64,000 bases of DNA from CAZTAO01 sp964611645 (GCA_964611645.1 CAZTAO010000014.1:30737-94736), one strand, 5' to 3'. Shown: positions 9,288 to 19,101, numbered from the stretch's first letter. Translations and numbers: made by a program. The notes: generated by a model not told the origin, from the sequence alone.

Positions 9288-12200
9288 TCAGCCTTCCACC
9301 GTTGGGTCGGGGGGTGGGGGAGGTTGGTGATCGGTTATTGGCCACTGCCATTCACGGTGCAGGAACTTGCGGTTCAGCCATACCACCATGTCGTCGACGT
9401 AGGTGTGCATTATGGGGATGTCGAACAGGCTCAGGATTGTGCCCATTATCAAGCCGCCCAGGATCACCGTGCCCAGCGGCTGGTAGGCGTCCATTCCTGT
9501 TCTGGGGAAGAACGCCACCGGGATCATAACCACAATCGTGACCAGCGAGGTCATCAGAATCGGCCTCAGCCTCTGCGGGCAAGCCTCCGCCACCGCCTGA
9601 TCCCTCGGAATGCCCCTGTCTCTGTATCGGGCGATCATGTCTATCAGGAGAATCGCGGTGGTGATATCCATACCCGTAAGCACTATCACCGCCATAATCG
9701 AGACCGATGAGAATGCCTGGTGCGCCAGGAACAGCGCTATGAACACGCCCGAGAGTTCCAGCGGCAGTGAGAATATCATCTGCAGAGGCTGCAGGAACCC
9801 CCGGAACTGCGCCACCAACACCAGGAATATGAAGACCAGCGCAAGCGCCAGACCGCCCAGCAGCCTCGCGAAACTGTCCATCATCTGGGTCATATCGCCG
9901 CGCGCTTCCAGCCCGTAACCCGGCGGGAAGTTCACCTTGGACATCGCCGCCATCATTAGGTCCATCGACACGTCCATCGAGGGCCGGTCTCCCGGGCCTT
10001 TGCGGTAGTAGCCGTTGATTGAGACCACCCGCCGCAGGCCGTCACGCTCGATGAGGGTCGGCGCGCTCTCCCGCCTCACATTCGCCACGCTCTTCAGCGG
10101 TACCTGCTTGCCGTCTCGACCGGTGATATACATGTTTTCAAGGTCGGCGGGCGTCCCGCGCTGATCCTGCTCATAACGCACCAGAATGGTGTCCTGCCGG
10201 ACATTGGGCAGCCGGTACCATTGGGACGTCAGGCCGCCTCGCAGCGAATAGTAGGCCTGTTGCGATATCTCCTCCGGCGAGAGGCCCAGCGCAGCCGCCC
10301 TCTCCGGGATCACCTCTATTGTGTACGATGGCTGGCCCATATCCCAACTGGACGCGGGAAGATACATGCCCTTGGTCTCCTTGGCAACCTGCAGCACCTG
10401 GTTGCCGATGGAGTTGAGGACATTGAGGTCTTTGCCGTAGGCCAGCACCGATACCGGGGCAAGGGAGGTCGCCATGACATCCGACCCCATCTCCTTGATC
10501 TGTAGCCGCCTTATGCCCGGGATAGTCGCCAGAGCCTCATCGCGCACTGCGTCGATCAGTTGCCAGATGTCCCGTTTGCGATCATCCTTGTCGGAGAACG
10601 TCATCATCATGGATGCGGCGTTGACCTGCGGCATTGCATAGCCGGTGAAGAGCGGGTTGAAGCTCTCGAACACGGTCTCCGACCCGATCTCGGTGGATAC
10701 TTTTTCGATCTCCGGGTGCTTGGCCATTATCTTCTCGATACCGGTTACCGCGCGTTCGGTCTCGGCGAAGCTCGTGCCCGGCGCCATCTCCAGCACCCCA
10801 TACGCCTGGCCCACGTCCGCCAGCGGCATCATCTCCGAACCGATCATATAGTAGAACGTGAACCCGACAATGACCGTCACCGCTATTCGCGCCATGTTGG
10901 AGAAGCGATGCTTGAGCATCCAGTGAATGCTGCGGGTATAGCCGGACTCCATCCGGTCCAGTCCTGCCTGGATTGGGTTGAGGATGCGACGATAGAGCCA
11001 GATGCTGCGCTCTTTCACCAGTTCCTCGTGCGGTTTGAGCAGCTTGGCGCACATGAGGGCAGTGAGAGTAAACGACTCAAGCATCGACGCGAGCAGCGCG
11101 ATAATGATCGGCCACACCAACTCCACAAACATAAGCTGCACAATCCCGCCGCAGAACAGCAGCGGAAGAAGCGCCAGGACCAGGACGAGGGTAGATGCGA
11201 TAACAGCCAGCCGCACTTCCGCGATACCATCGATTGTGGCGGTTTTCGGGTCTTTGCCCATGCGCATGTGCCGCTCGACTGCATGGATATCGATGATGGA
11301 GTCGTCGACAAGTCGCCCGATAGCAAGCAGCAGGCCGATAAGAGTCCCGGAGTTGAGGGTCATTCCCATCATCCCCAAAACCGTGATCGCCATCGCGAGA
11401 GAGACGGGGATGTCTATGAGCGCGATCAGTGTGCCTCGCCACTCGCCCAAAAACAGCATCACCACCAGGCCGCACAGCAGCACTGCCATCCCCAACTCCT
11501 CGAACATGTTCCTGAAGAGTATGTTGACGAAGTGGGCATTGTCGTATGCGACCTCGAACTTAACCCCGGGGTTCTCAGCCTCGAGCTGCCTCAGGACCTT
11601 ATTCACCGCCGGCACTACTGTCGCCGAACTGGCCGAGGGGTCCTGGATGACCGAAGCCTCGATAGCCTGGATGACCTTGCCGTGCTTATAGTAGTGGTAA
11701 CCGCTGCGTCGCTCCCAGTGGGTGTCGTCCACACGAGCAACGTCCCGAATGTAGACAGTCTTGGGCTGGTCAAGGGAGCCTGAGCCGGTTGACCCTCCGG
11801 ATTCGCCCACGGAGGTCAGCGGGTAATCCATCACGGTCTGCGCGTTCGCCGCCCTGGAATCGACGCGCACAATAGATTCGCTGCCGCCCCTGGTCAGGGT
11901 CCCGCCGGAAGCGCTGACATTGTATTTGTCGATGGCGTCGCGAACATCGAGAATCGACAGTTTCTGGGCTGTCAGCTTGTCTCTGTCGACCACCACCTGC
12001 AACTGTCGCTTGAACCCTCCAAAGGGCACGACCGAATAAACATTCGGCACGGTCTTGAGCCGGTTGATCACCTCGTTGTCCACGAGTTCCCGCAGCCTGA
12101 TTTTGTCCCAGCGTTCGTCTCCGGTCACTGCCAGGGAGAGAATGGGGATGTTCAGGGGGTCGATGGCAAGGACCCAGGATGGCTTGAGGTTTGCGCCGGT

Positions 12201-12644
12201 TGAGGGAAGATTGGCCTGCACTATATTCATAAGGCTCTGCACATCGAACAGGGCCTTCTTCATATCCGTGCCGTACTCAAACTCCAGCGCCACTACCGCA
12301 AACCCGTCTTGCGAGGTTGAGCGGATGTAGCGGAGCTTCTTTACGTTGACGAGCTGCTCCTCGATGGGCTTGGAGACGTAGAGTTCCATGTCCTGTGCGG
12401 ACAGGCCGGGCATCATTGTGACTACGCCGATCAGCGGGCTCTCGACGTAGGGCATAAACCGCCGGGGTATGCGGAAGCCGATGGTGAGCACAGCCATCGC
12501 CAGCACCCCGAGGTAGAACGCGATCACTATGTAGGGATGCTCGATGGACCACTTGTGGATCATGTGCAGGGCGTTGAGCGTATGGTGCTCAGCAGTCGCC
12601 CGCAGCCCCGTCCCTGCTTCCTGGTTATACTTGTTTTCCGGCAC
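9288..12644 (-). CDS. RND-family efflux transporter permease (AcrB/SwrC-like)
   Basis: 1,118 aa, somewhat longer than the usual ~1,040. It is an inner-membrane proton-driven pump subunit with the RND layout: a first helix near residues 36-58, a large periplasmic domain, helices around residues 385-545, a second periplasmic domain, and helices from about 930. Helix 4 carries the proton-relay pair in IGRLVDDSIIDIHAVERHM (D447, D448). The Arg after IG is also seen in SwrC-type pumps. The Lys of AcrB helix 10 is replaced by Thr (GMDITTAILL, T995), with an Asp two residues before. The GTG start has TAGG upstream; MIHKWSIEHP (residue 28) is an alternative. It lies 86 bases downstream of its adaptor gene. 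No TolC-like outer-membrane gene lies nearby. The adaptor suggests a metal substrate. Confidence 0.9.
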   Translation of the reverse strand: MPENKYNQEAGTGLRATAEHHTLNALHMIHKWSIEHPYIVIAFYLGVLAMAVLTIGFRIPRRFMPYVESPLIGVVTMMPGLSAQDMELYVSKPIEEQLVNVKKLRYIRSTSQDGFAVVALEFEYGTDMKKALFDVQSLMNIVQANLPSTGANLKPSWVLAIDPLNIPILSLAVTGDERWDKIRLRELVDNEVINRLKTVPNVYSVVPFGGFKRQLQVVVDRDKLTAQKLSILDVRDAIDKYNVSASGGTLTRGGSESIVRVDSRAANAQTVMDYPLTSVGESGGSTGSGSLDQPKTVYIRDVARVDDTHWERRSGYHYYKHGKVIQAIEASVIQDPSASSATVVPAVNKVLRQLEAENPGVKFEVAYDNAHFVNILFRNMFEELGMAVLLCGLVVMLFLGEWRGTLIALIDIPVSLAMAITVLGMMGMTLNSGTLIGLLLAIGRLVDDSIIDIHAVERHMRMGKDPKTATIDGIAEVRLAVIASTLVLVLALLPLLFCGGIVQLMFVELVWPIIIALLASMLESFTLTALMCAKLLKPHEELVKERSIWLYRRILNPIQAGLDRMESGYTRSIHWMLKHRFSNMARIAVTVIVGFTFYYMIGSEMMPLADVGQAYGVLEMAPGTSFAETERAVTGIEKIMAKHPEIEKVSTEIGSETVFESFNPLFTGYAMPQVNAASMMMTFSDKDDRKRDIWQLIDAVRDEALATIPGIRRLQIKEMGSDVMATSLAPVSVLAYGKDLNVLNSIGNQVLQVAKETKGMYLPASSWDMGQPSYTIEVIPERAAALGLSPEEISQQAYYSLRGGLTSQWYRLPNVRQDTILVRYEQDQRGTPADLENMYITGRDGKQVPLKSVANVRRESAPTLIERDGLRRVVSINGYYRKGPGDRPSMDVSMDLMMAAMSKVNFPPGYGLEARGDMTQMMDSFARLLGGLALALVFIFLVLVAQFRGFLQPLQMIFSLPLELSGVFIALFLAHQAFSSVSIMAVIVLTGMDITTAILLIDMIARYRDRGIPRDQAVAEACPQRLRPILMTSLVTIVVMIPVAFFPRTGMDAYQPLGTVILGGLIMGTILSLFDIPIMHTYVDDMVVWLNRKFLHREWQWPITDHQPPPPPDPTVEG

Positions 12645-12688
12645 TAGTTACCTACTCAGTGTCTATAGTCTGCAGTCAAGAATTGAGC

Positions 12689-12722
12689 GTCATTCCGAAC
12701 GAAGTGAGGAATCTACTTTTCC
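12689..12722. repeat. Half copy of the GTCATTCCGA dispersed repeat
   Basis: GTCATTCCGAACGAAGTGAG followed by GAATCTACTTTTCC is one arm of the inverted-repeat family present in full at 34496-34583 and 62578-62668. It sits in the 86-base gap between the adaptor and pump genes. The preceding TAGTCTGCAGTCAAG resembles the CAGTC-type repeat at 38666. Confidence 0.65.
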
Positions 12723-12730
12723 GCCGACCA

Positions 12731-14626
12731 TTATTCCTTCGGCACCAGCCTCATCCCGCAATTGGGGCAAAGAGCCTTTGGATCGGTGCTTGATACTCCA
12801 GGGCACATCGGGCATACATAGATGGTCTTTCCGGCTTCCTTTGGTTTGGTCGGCGCCGCGTGTTCCGAGTGCCCCATCCCCGGCATGTCCTTCATCTCCG
12901 GCTTGGCTTGCGGGGTGGAGGGTGTCTCGTTTTCGTGCTTCATTCCAGGCATACCCTCCATACCGGGCATGCTTTCGCCTTCGGGGCCGGGCGGCATTGT
13001 CTTGGGTCCGTCCTCGGTCCACTCCGTCGGGAATACAGTGTCGCCGTCTCGCAGGTAGGTCTGGCCTCGGTATATAACCTCGGCGCCGTCGCTGATGCCC
13101 GATGTTACAGTGACCCGGTCACCTGAATACCTGCCGGTTGTCACGCCGACCAGGTGCGCCTTCTTGTTGCCTCCGCTGGTCTTGGGAACAAGTTTCATCA
13201 GGCATTTCGGGCACGTCCCCTGCTTCTCGCTCTCGACTTCGGGATGCATCGTGCAATAGTAAACGGTTTTACCCGCCGGGGCCTCGTTGACAGCTATCCA
13301 CACTCCCGGCTTGCCGTCCTTGCGCACAATTGCCTCGGCTGGCACGCTGATGCCGCCGCCGTGACTGCCCACCCCAATCTCAAGCACAACGCTGTCCCCC
13401 GGGAGCAGCTTGTGGCCGGGGTTGGGGACAATCGCCTCCGCAACAGAGGTTCGGCTGGCCTGGTCTGCAAGCGGCGCAATGGAGGTGATCCTGGTCTTCA
13501 GAGTCATCCCTGGGTTCTTGGGGAATCGGGCTGTGACCGTCGACCCGGCGTGGATGTCCGCCAAATCCTTGTCCGCCACGTTAGCCTGCAACCGCACTTG
13601 CCCGATTTCAACCACATCGATGATGGGGGTCTCGGTAGACACAAACTGGCCCGGGCTGGAGTAACGCTTGGACACAAGCCCTGAAAACGGCGCTCGCACG
13701 AACCGATACCCGGCTTCAACCGCGGCAGTTGCTACCGCTGCCCTGGATTGCGCCGCAAATGCTTGCCTGGTCTTGATCCCCTGCCTGGCGGATCGCACGG
13801 CGGATCCGGCAGCCGAAGCTCTCTGGGTTGCGGAAGCGACCGCCGCTTCCTTGCCCGCTATGTCTGCCCGCGCGGCATCCAGGTTGGCCCGGCCCTCATC
13901 TACCCCCGCCAGTGCGCGCCGATAGTCGGCAGCTATTCTCTTCTCCTCGGATTTCTCCTTCTGAAACTCCTGCAGCGACACAGCTCCCGCCTTCAGCAAC
14001 TGTTCCTCGCGGGCGAGTGCGGCTTTCCAGTACTCCTGTTCAGCCTTGATCATCAGCGCCTCTTCCTCTTTCTGTTGCGCTGCTTTTGTTGCAATCACGA
14101 GTTCCGCGCGAGCGCGCGCAAGCTCGGAACGCGCCGCCTGGACTTCGCCCTCGGCCGCCGATTTCTCTGCGGAGGTCCGCTCGGCGTCGTGGGTTGCCGA
14201 AGGTATCTCAGACTCCGAACTGGCTGCTCCCGCCCGCGCTTCCGCAAGCTTGGTCTGTAGATCGGGAGAGTCCACGACCGCCAGCAGTTGCCCGGCAGAG
14301 ACTCTGTCGCCGCTGTAGACAGACAAGCTCTTGAGATACCCTTCAACACGCGGGAATACAGTCTGTTCCTGGAGGGGAGCAACGGAGCCGGAGTATGTGA
14401 CGGTGGCTTGAAGTGAACCAGTATGAACAACCTCGGTCGCCACCGGGACCGCTCCAACCGGCGGCTTCATGATGGTCATGTCCATCGCCTGGGATTCCAT
14501 AACGGTCATGAACCCGGGGTGTTTCGATTTCCAATTCTGTACGGCCCAAGCGCCGACGAGCAGAGAGACTACAATAAGCAGAAGACCCCAGAAGTGTTGC
14601 CTTGCGAGTCTTGCGAGGTTTCGCAT
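12731..14626 (-). CDS. RND membrane-fusion (adaptor) protein with two heavy-metal-binding modules
   Basis: 631 aa. A membrane anchor (residues 12-30) is followed by the lipoyl/barrel parts of an HlyD/CusB-type adaptor: GYLKSLSVYSGDRVSAGQLLAVVDS near 96-120, a long Ala/Glu-rich coiled coil (about 125-300) and FVRAPFSGLV near 309. One heavy-metal-binding module interrupts the membrane-proximal region at 456-482 (C458-x-M-H-P, then C472-PK-C475). A second ends the protein (C605-PM-C608, then C620-PN-C623-GMRLVP). Between them is a Met/His-rich stretch with several MPGM units. In known CusB-like adaptors such modules bind Cu or Ag, so the pump probably exports these metals (inference). Start: ATG with GGAGG 11 bases upstream. 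It lies downstream of PBP2. Confidence 0.88.
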   Translation of the reverse strand: MRNLARLARQHFWGLLLIVVSLLVGAWAVQNWKSKHPGFMTVMESQAMDMTIMKPPVGAVPVATEVVHTGSLQATVTYSGSVAPLQEQTVFPRVEGYLKSLSVYSGDRVSAGQLLAVVDSPDLQTKLAEARAGAASSESEIPSATHDAERTSAEKSAAEGEVQAARSELARARAELVIATKAAQQKEEEALMIKAEQEYWKAALAREEQLLKAGAVSLQEFQKEKSEEKRIAADYRRALAGVDEGRANLDAARADIAGKEAAVASATQRASAAGSAVRSARQGIKTRQAFAAQSRAAVATAAVEAGYRFVRAPFSGLVSKRYSSPGQFVSTETPIIDVVEIGQVRLQANVADKDLADIHAGSTVTARFPKNPGMTLKTRITSIAPLADQASRTSVAEAIVPNPGHKLLPGDSVVLEIGVGSHGGGISVPAEAIVRKDGKPGVWIAVNEAPAGKTVYYCTMHPEVESEKQGTCPKCLMKLVPKTSGGNKKAHLVGVTTGRYSGDRVTVTSGISDGAEVIYRGQTYLRDGDTVFPTEWTEDGPKTMPPGPEGESMPGMEGMPGMKHENETPSTPQAKPEMKDMPGMGHSEHAAPTKPKEAGKTIYVCPMCPGVSSTDPKALCPNCGMRLVPKE

Positions 14627-14763
14627 GTACGAAGAGACCTCCGTAAATGATGACTAGGCTTATTAGGATGCCGGCTTTCCTGCGGGAAGCTATGCCAATG
14701 TGTCGAGCATCGCCCGGCGCTATCATGTTCCCACAAACTGGGCAGGGTAAACGCAGGGAAGAC

Positions 14764-16569
14764 CTAGTCCCCCGCGGTTTTAGCCGTGAATTGCTTCACG
14801 GTCTCAGGTTTGCGCTTGTTGAAGAACACATCGAGAATAGCTCTGCACACCGGCGCGGCACTCGTTGCCCCGTGCCTGCCCTGCTCTATTATACACGCAA
14901 TCGCGATCTGCGGGTTGTCTGCGGGGGCATAGCAGATGAACCAGCCGTGCGCTGCCCTGGGTGGATCCTCGGCTGATCCTGTCTTCGCGCCCACGGCAAC
15001 GTCCGGCAAGTTCACCACCCTTGCGGTTCCACTGGTTACGGCAGTCCGCATTCCTCGCCGCACGATGTCGTAAGCCGAGGCGGGAGCGTCGACGTTGGCT
15101 GTGACCGTCACTGTGTGCGACCACTTCGTGGAGCCGTCAGTTCCCACGGCTTTCTCCACAAGATACGGTTGGTAGATCGTGCCCCCGTTGGCTACCGCCG
15201 CGCAGGCGACAGCCATCTGGAGCGGAGTGACCTGCACATACCCCTGCCCGATTCCCACGTTGAGAGTATCACCAGGGTACCAGGACTCGTGGTGGACCCT
15301 CTTCTTCCACTCGGAGTCCGGCATCTTGCCCGCCTTCTCTGAAGGCAGGTCTATCCCGGTCTTGCTGCCTATTCCGAAGCTCTTCGCTACCGGCGCCAGA
15401 CGGTCTATGCCGAGGCGTTTGGATACTGCGTAGAACCAGATGTCGCAGGATTGTGCGATGGCCTGGTTCATATCTACCGCGCCATGCACCTTCCAGCATC
15501 GCTTGACTCTTCTGCCCAGCGGGATGCTGCCACGGCAGACCACGGTGGTGCTGGGACTGCATGCCCCGTTCATAAGCGCCGCGATGGCCACTATCGGCTT
15601 GAAAGTCGAACCCGGAGGATACGCGTTTTGCACTGCCCGGTTCTGCATCGGGGTGTGCTTGTTGTCTGCGATTTTCTTCCAGTCCTTGGGCTTCACTCCC
15701 TTGACGAAGATGTTGGGGTCAAATCCGGGTCTGCTGGCCATCGCCAGGACGGCGCCTGTTCTTGGATCGACAGCCACGACCCCTCCCACCTGGCTTCCCA
15801 GCGCTCGATGGGCTGCCACCTGCAGCGCACGGTCTATGGTGAGGTGAAGGGTGTTGCCCTGAAGAGTAGGTTTCTCGCCAAGCACTCGCACCACGCGGCC
15901 CTTGGCGTTCACCTCTATCTGCTTGCCGCCGTCGATCCCTCTGAGCAAGTCCTCATACTGTCTCTCCAGGCCAGTCTTGCCGATGTAGTCGCCGGGGCTG
16001 TAGTTCTTGCCCTCCTGCTCGCGCTTGGTCAGTTCCTCCTGATCGATCTCGCGGATATAGCCTATGGTATGCCCAAGCATCGGGCCGTCGCGATACTCCC
16101 TGATATGGTCCAGTTCCACGCTTACTCCCGGCAGCCGCATGCGCATCTCGCCAAGCTTAGCCACCACCGACAGGTCCACATCGCTCATAACTCGCGTTGG
16201 CGACCCTGGTCTGCCCTTGTACTTCTCCAGCAGCGCGCCCAGCTCTTCCGGCGCGATCCCCAGGACCCCACTCAAAGTGTGGAACGCCTCGGGGTCCTTT
16301 TTGAGCTGTTCGGGGATAGCCATAACCACGAACTGGCGGCGGCTGGTGGCGAGAACACGGCCTTTGCGGTCGAGCATGGTGCCTCGGGCGGCGCGCATAC
16401 GCAGGAGCTTGACGCGGTTATTTTCGCTCTGTTCGAGGAGTTCCTTGCCCTGGACGATCTGAAGATAGTACAGCCGACCAATCAGCGCCAGCCAGAGGAC
16501 TGCCAGAGTCCAGAGCAGGAACCGTATGCGGCCCGCCTGTATTTTGCGGTCTTCGGAACTGGGCAGCAT
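14764..16569 (-). CDS. mrdA: Penicillin-binding protein 2 (class B transpeptidase)
   Basis: 601 aa. An N-terminal membrane helix (about 15-37) is followed by the PBP dimerisation/pedestal domain (RAARGTMLDRKGRVLATSRR at 59-78) and the transpeptidase domain. The three active-site motifs are intact: S321-TFK in YPPGSTFKPIV, S374-CD in AQSCDIWFY, and K529-TG in VGAKTGSAEDPP. The YIGKTGLERQYEDLLRG segment is typical of PBP2 of the elongasome rather than FtsI. It cross-links peptidoglycan during cell elongation. It follows PBP1A by 12 bases, so the two form an operon driven by the promoter at 19001-19030. The usual mreBCD and rodA neighbours are absent here. Confidence 0.93.
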   Translation of the reverse strand: MLPSSEDRKIQAGRIRFLLWTLAVLWLALIGRLYYLQIVQGKELLEQSENNRVKLLRMRAARGTMLDRKGRVLATSRRQFVVMAIPEQLKKDPEAFHTLSGVLGIAPEELGALLEKYKGRPGSPTRVMSDVDLSVVAKLGEMRMRLPGVSVELDHIREYRDGPMLGHTIGYIREIDQEELTKREQEGKNYSPGDYIGKTGLERQYEDLLRGIDGGKQIEVNAKGRVVRVLGEKPTLQGNTLHLTIDRALQVAAHRALGSQVGGVVAVDPRTGAVLAMASRPGFDPNIFVKGVKPKDWKKIADNKHTPMQNRAVQNAYPPGSTFKPIVAIAALMNGACSPSTTVVCRGSIPLGRRVKRCWKVHGAVDMNQAIAQSCDIWFYAVSKRLGIDRLAPVAKSFGIGSKTGIDLPSEKAGKMPDSEWKKRVHHESWYPGDTLNVGIGQGYVQVTPLQMAVACAAVANGGTIYQPYLVEKAVGTDGSTKWSHTVTVTANVDAPASAYDIVRRGMRTAVTSGTARVVNLPDVAVGAKTGSAEDPPRAAHGWFICYAPADNPQIAIACIIEQGRHGATSAAPVCRAILDVFFNKRKPETVKQFTAKTAGD

Positions 16570-16581
16570 GAAATTCCTACC

Positions 16582-18978
16582 CTATTCTTCGATGATGGTG
16601 TAGCTGTGGATGTTGCAGGTTCTTGATGGCACTTCGCTTATCGGCACACGCTTCTTAGCCGTGTTGGGGCAGTTGCGTGTGGCCAGAAGCCCCGATTCGG
16701 AACACAGGTTCACGCTGACCGTGCGTTCTCTGCGCGGCGCAGGTGTGGGCCTTGGCGCGGGAGTTGGCGCAGGCCTCGGCTCGACAGTCGGTGTGCGGAC
16801 CGGTTCCTGGACGGGAGTCCGCTCCGGTAGCCTGGTAGTCCGGTGAAGAGTACAGTAGGCTGTCGGTTCGGAGCCCTTGGGGTAGGTTCGGGAGACCTTG
16901 CGAGGACAGCCTTCTGTTGCCAAGTTGCCGGATTGGGCGCATACCTCGCAGGTGACCATCTCGTCTGTTGTGTCCGAAGCGAGATCGGCTGCCGGCTGAC
17001 CATCGGGCGCGGGTGTGGGCGTCGGAGTAGGTTGGGCGCTCGCTCGGGGCTCCTCGCTCGGTCGCTTCCTGTCGGGTTTGGGCGCTTCGGCCTCTATCTT
17101 CGTGTTGTTCTGCGCGTCCTTGATCCGGTCGTATTCGGGTATCGCCTTCTTCATGAAATCGACCCAGATCGGCGCGCATACCTGACCGCCGTAGGCGCTG
17201 CGCATTGGTTTGTAGTTGTCGTTGCCGACCCAACAGGCAGCAGAGAGTTTCCCCGGCACGTAGCCGACGAACCACGCGTCGCGGTCTTCATTGGTGGTGC
17301 CGGTCTTGCCCCTTGCCTGGGAGATTGAGCCAGCTTTTCTTCCCGTGCCGCCGGTGACCACCGCCCGCAGGCATTCGTCGACCATTCCCGCAGTCGCTTC
17401 GGAAAGCACTCGCTGCGGGGTTGGGCGGGAATCCTCGAGCGCCTCGCCCTTCATGTTAACGACCCGCGTTACCGCGCACGTCTGGACATACATTCCCTTG
17501 TTGGCAAACGCGCCGTAGGCAGACGCCATCTCCAGGGCCTGCACTCCGGAGGCGCCGATAGCGGTGGAGAGATAGGGCGCAAGTTCGGACTTGATACCCA
17601 GCGCTCTCGCCGTCCTGATAACGTTCTCTATCCCCACCTTGTCCGCTACCTGGATGGCGACCGTGTTGATGGATTGCGCTATGGCTGTCTTGATCGATAC
17701 CGAGCCTACATAGCGATTGTTGTAGTTCTTGGGTCGCCACGGTTTTGACGCTCCCGGGTAGCTGAGGGGCTTATCCTGAACGTGACTGCGGGGGGTGAAG
17801 TCACCCTGCTGGAAGGCAGTGGCATAGACAAAGGGTTTGAAAGAGCTTCCCGGCTGGCGCCTGCTTTGGACCGCACGGTTGAAGAATGAGTCTGGCTTCA
17901 CGCTGCCCACCATAGCCACAATATAGCCTGTGTTGGGGTCAACGCACACGAAGCAACCTTCCGAGGCGCGTCTGGACCCGCCGTGTTTCTTGAGCCCAGC
18001 TCGAAGAGCCTTCTCTGCGGCTTCCTGCATCTCCCAGTTGAGACTGGTGTAGACCTTCAGTCCGCCGGCCTCAAGCATGTCATCGCCATACCGCTCGCGC
18101 ACCAGGTTCTTCACATAGTCCACGAAGTGAGGCGCGCGGTAGGAGTTGCGGCCTCGGGCGATCGGCAATACTCGCAAGCTCTCCTTCTTGGCATCGTCTC
18201 GCTCGCGGTTTGTGATGTAGTCCAACTCAGCCATTCGGTTAAGGACGTGATCGCGTCTGTTCTTGGCGGACTTCAAACTCTCGTGCGGCGAATAACCCGA
18301 TGGCCGCTGGGGCATTCCTGCAATGAGGGCGCTCTGGGCGAGGGTAAGCTGGTCCACATCCTTGCCGAAATACGCCCGGGAGGCTGCCTGGACCCCGAAT
18401 GCTCCGCTGCCGTAGTAGATGCGGTTCATGTAGAGTTCGAGGATCTTGTTCTTTTCGAAATTGCGCTCGAGCAGGATTGCCAGCAGAATTTCCTGAGCTT
18501 TGCGCTCAAAGGTTTTCTTTTGGGTCAGGTAGATGTTGCGGGCGAGCTGCTGGGTGATGGTGCTTCCGCCCTGCGCCATCCGACCTCCGCGCACATTCGT
18601 CCAGATTGCCCGGGCGACTCCTCGCATGTCCACGCCGGAGTGCTGGAAGAACCGGCTGTCCTCGATTGCCACGGTAGCATCTTTGAGGACCTGGGGGATG
18701 CGGTCGAAGGGGACGTTTGTGCGGTCTTCCCGGTAGATGCGCGCCAGCACCGCGTTATCCGCGGAGTATATGATGGTGGCGTCCGGGGCCTCGACGTTGC
18801 TGTTGTCGATCCCTTTGAGATTGGCGGACAGGCTCATGAACAAGCCCAGAGCCATTCCAATCCCGGCTCCAATCCCGATAAGTATGCATGTCTGGATGAC
18901 ATTGACCACAAATCTCACGCGGGTCGGAGGCGGCGGACGCCTGGTTGCGCGGCGGTTTGTGGATGATCTTGTGCTCAT
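16582..18978 (-). CDS. mrcA: Penicillin-binding protein 1A (bifunctional glycosyltransferase/transpeptidase)
   Basis: 798 aa. A cytoplasmic basic tail and one membrane helix (about 23-50) precede the GT51 domain, with E106 in AIEDSRFFQHSG, GGSTITQQLARN at 137-148 and the RNFEKNKILELYMN block. The transpeptidase domain has S378-SFK, S436-IN and K558-TGT. After a Pro-rich linker the C-terminus carries two copies of a Cys module (C-x-x-SGxLAT-x-x-CP ... C-x-x-H), each with three Cys and one His, possibly metal- or disulfide-linked; such tails occur in some Gram-positive-type PBP1 proteins. The ATG is preceded by AAGGAG, and the promoter at 19001-19030 places the transcription start about 17 bases upstream. 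First gene of the PBP operon. Confidence 0.93.
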   Translation of the reverse strand: MSTRSSTNRRATRRPPPPTRVRFVVNVIQTCILIGIGAGIGMALGLFMSLSANLKGIDNSNVEAPDATIIYSADNAVLARIYREDRTNVPFDRIPQVLKDATVAIEDSRFFQHSGVDMRGVARAIWTNVRGGRMAQGGSTITQQLARNIYLTQKKTFERKAQEILLAILLERNFEKNKILELYMNRIYYGSGAFGVQAASRAYFGKDVDQLTLAQSALIAGMPQRPSGYSPHESLKSAKNRRDHVLNRMAELDYITNRERDDAKKESLRVLPIARGRNSYRAPHFVDYVKNLVRERYGDDMLEAGGLKVYTSLNWEMQEAAEKALRAGLKKHGGSRRASEGCFVCVDPNTGYIVAMVGSVKPDSFFNRAVQSRRQPGSSFKPFVYATAFQQGDFTPRSHVQDKPLSYPGASKPWRPKNYNNRYVGSVSIKTAIAQSINTVAIQVADKVGIENVIRTARALGIKSELAPYLSTAIGASGVQALEMASAYGAFANKGMYVQTCAVTRVVNMKGEALEDSRPTPQRVLSEATAGMVDECLRAVVTGGTGRKAGSISQARGKTGTTNEDRDAWFVGYVPGKLSAACWVGNDNYKPMRSAYGGQVCAPIWVDFMKKAIPEYDRIKDAQNNTKIEAEAPKPDRKRPSEEPRASAQPTPTPTPAPDGQPAADLASDTTDEMVTCEVCAQSGNLATEGCPRKVSRTYPKGSEPTAYCTLHRTTRLPERTPVQEPVRTPTVEPRPAPTPAPRPTPAPRRERTVSVNLCSESGLLATRNCPNTAKKRVPISEVPSRTCNIHSYTIIEE

Positions 18979-19000
18979 TTTGCTCCTTGGACCAATTCCG

Positions 19001-19030
19001 ATTATAGGTGGATGCGAGCGTGGGTGTCAA
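19001..19030 (-). promoter_or_regulatory. Near-perfect sigma-70 promoter of the PBP1A-PBP2 operon
   Basis: Read on the minus strand, TTGACA (19030-19025) and TATAAT (19006-19001) are both perfect consensus hexamers, separated by 18 bases. Transcription would begin near 18995, just ahead of AAGGAG and the ATG at 18978. The match makes constitutive, strong expression likely. Confidence 0.85.
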
Positions 19031-19101
19031 ATATCCCCATAATATAAACGCACGAAGAGTCCCAAAGGATGCGCACAAATGCGCGATTTCGGGTTTGCCA
19101 C

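Noticed and set aside
10560..11783. 407-codon plus-strand frame opposite the RND pump
   Set aside because: His- and Arg-rich, low-complexity translation with no recognisable fold; expected antisense shadow in GC-rich DNA.
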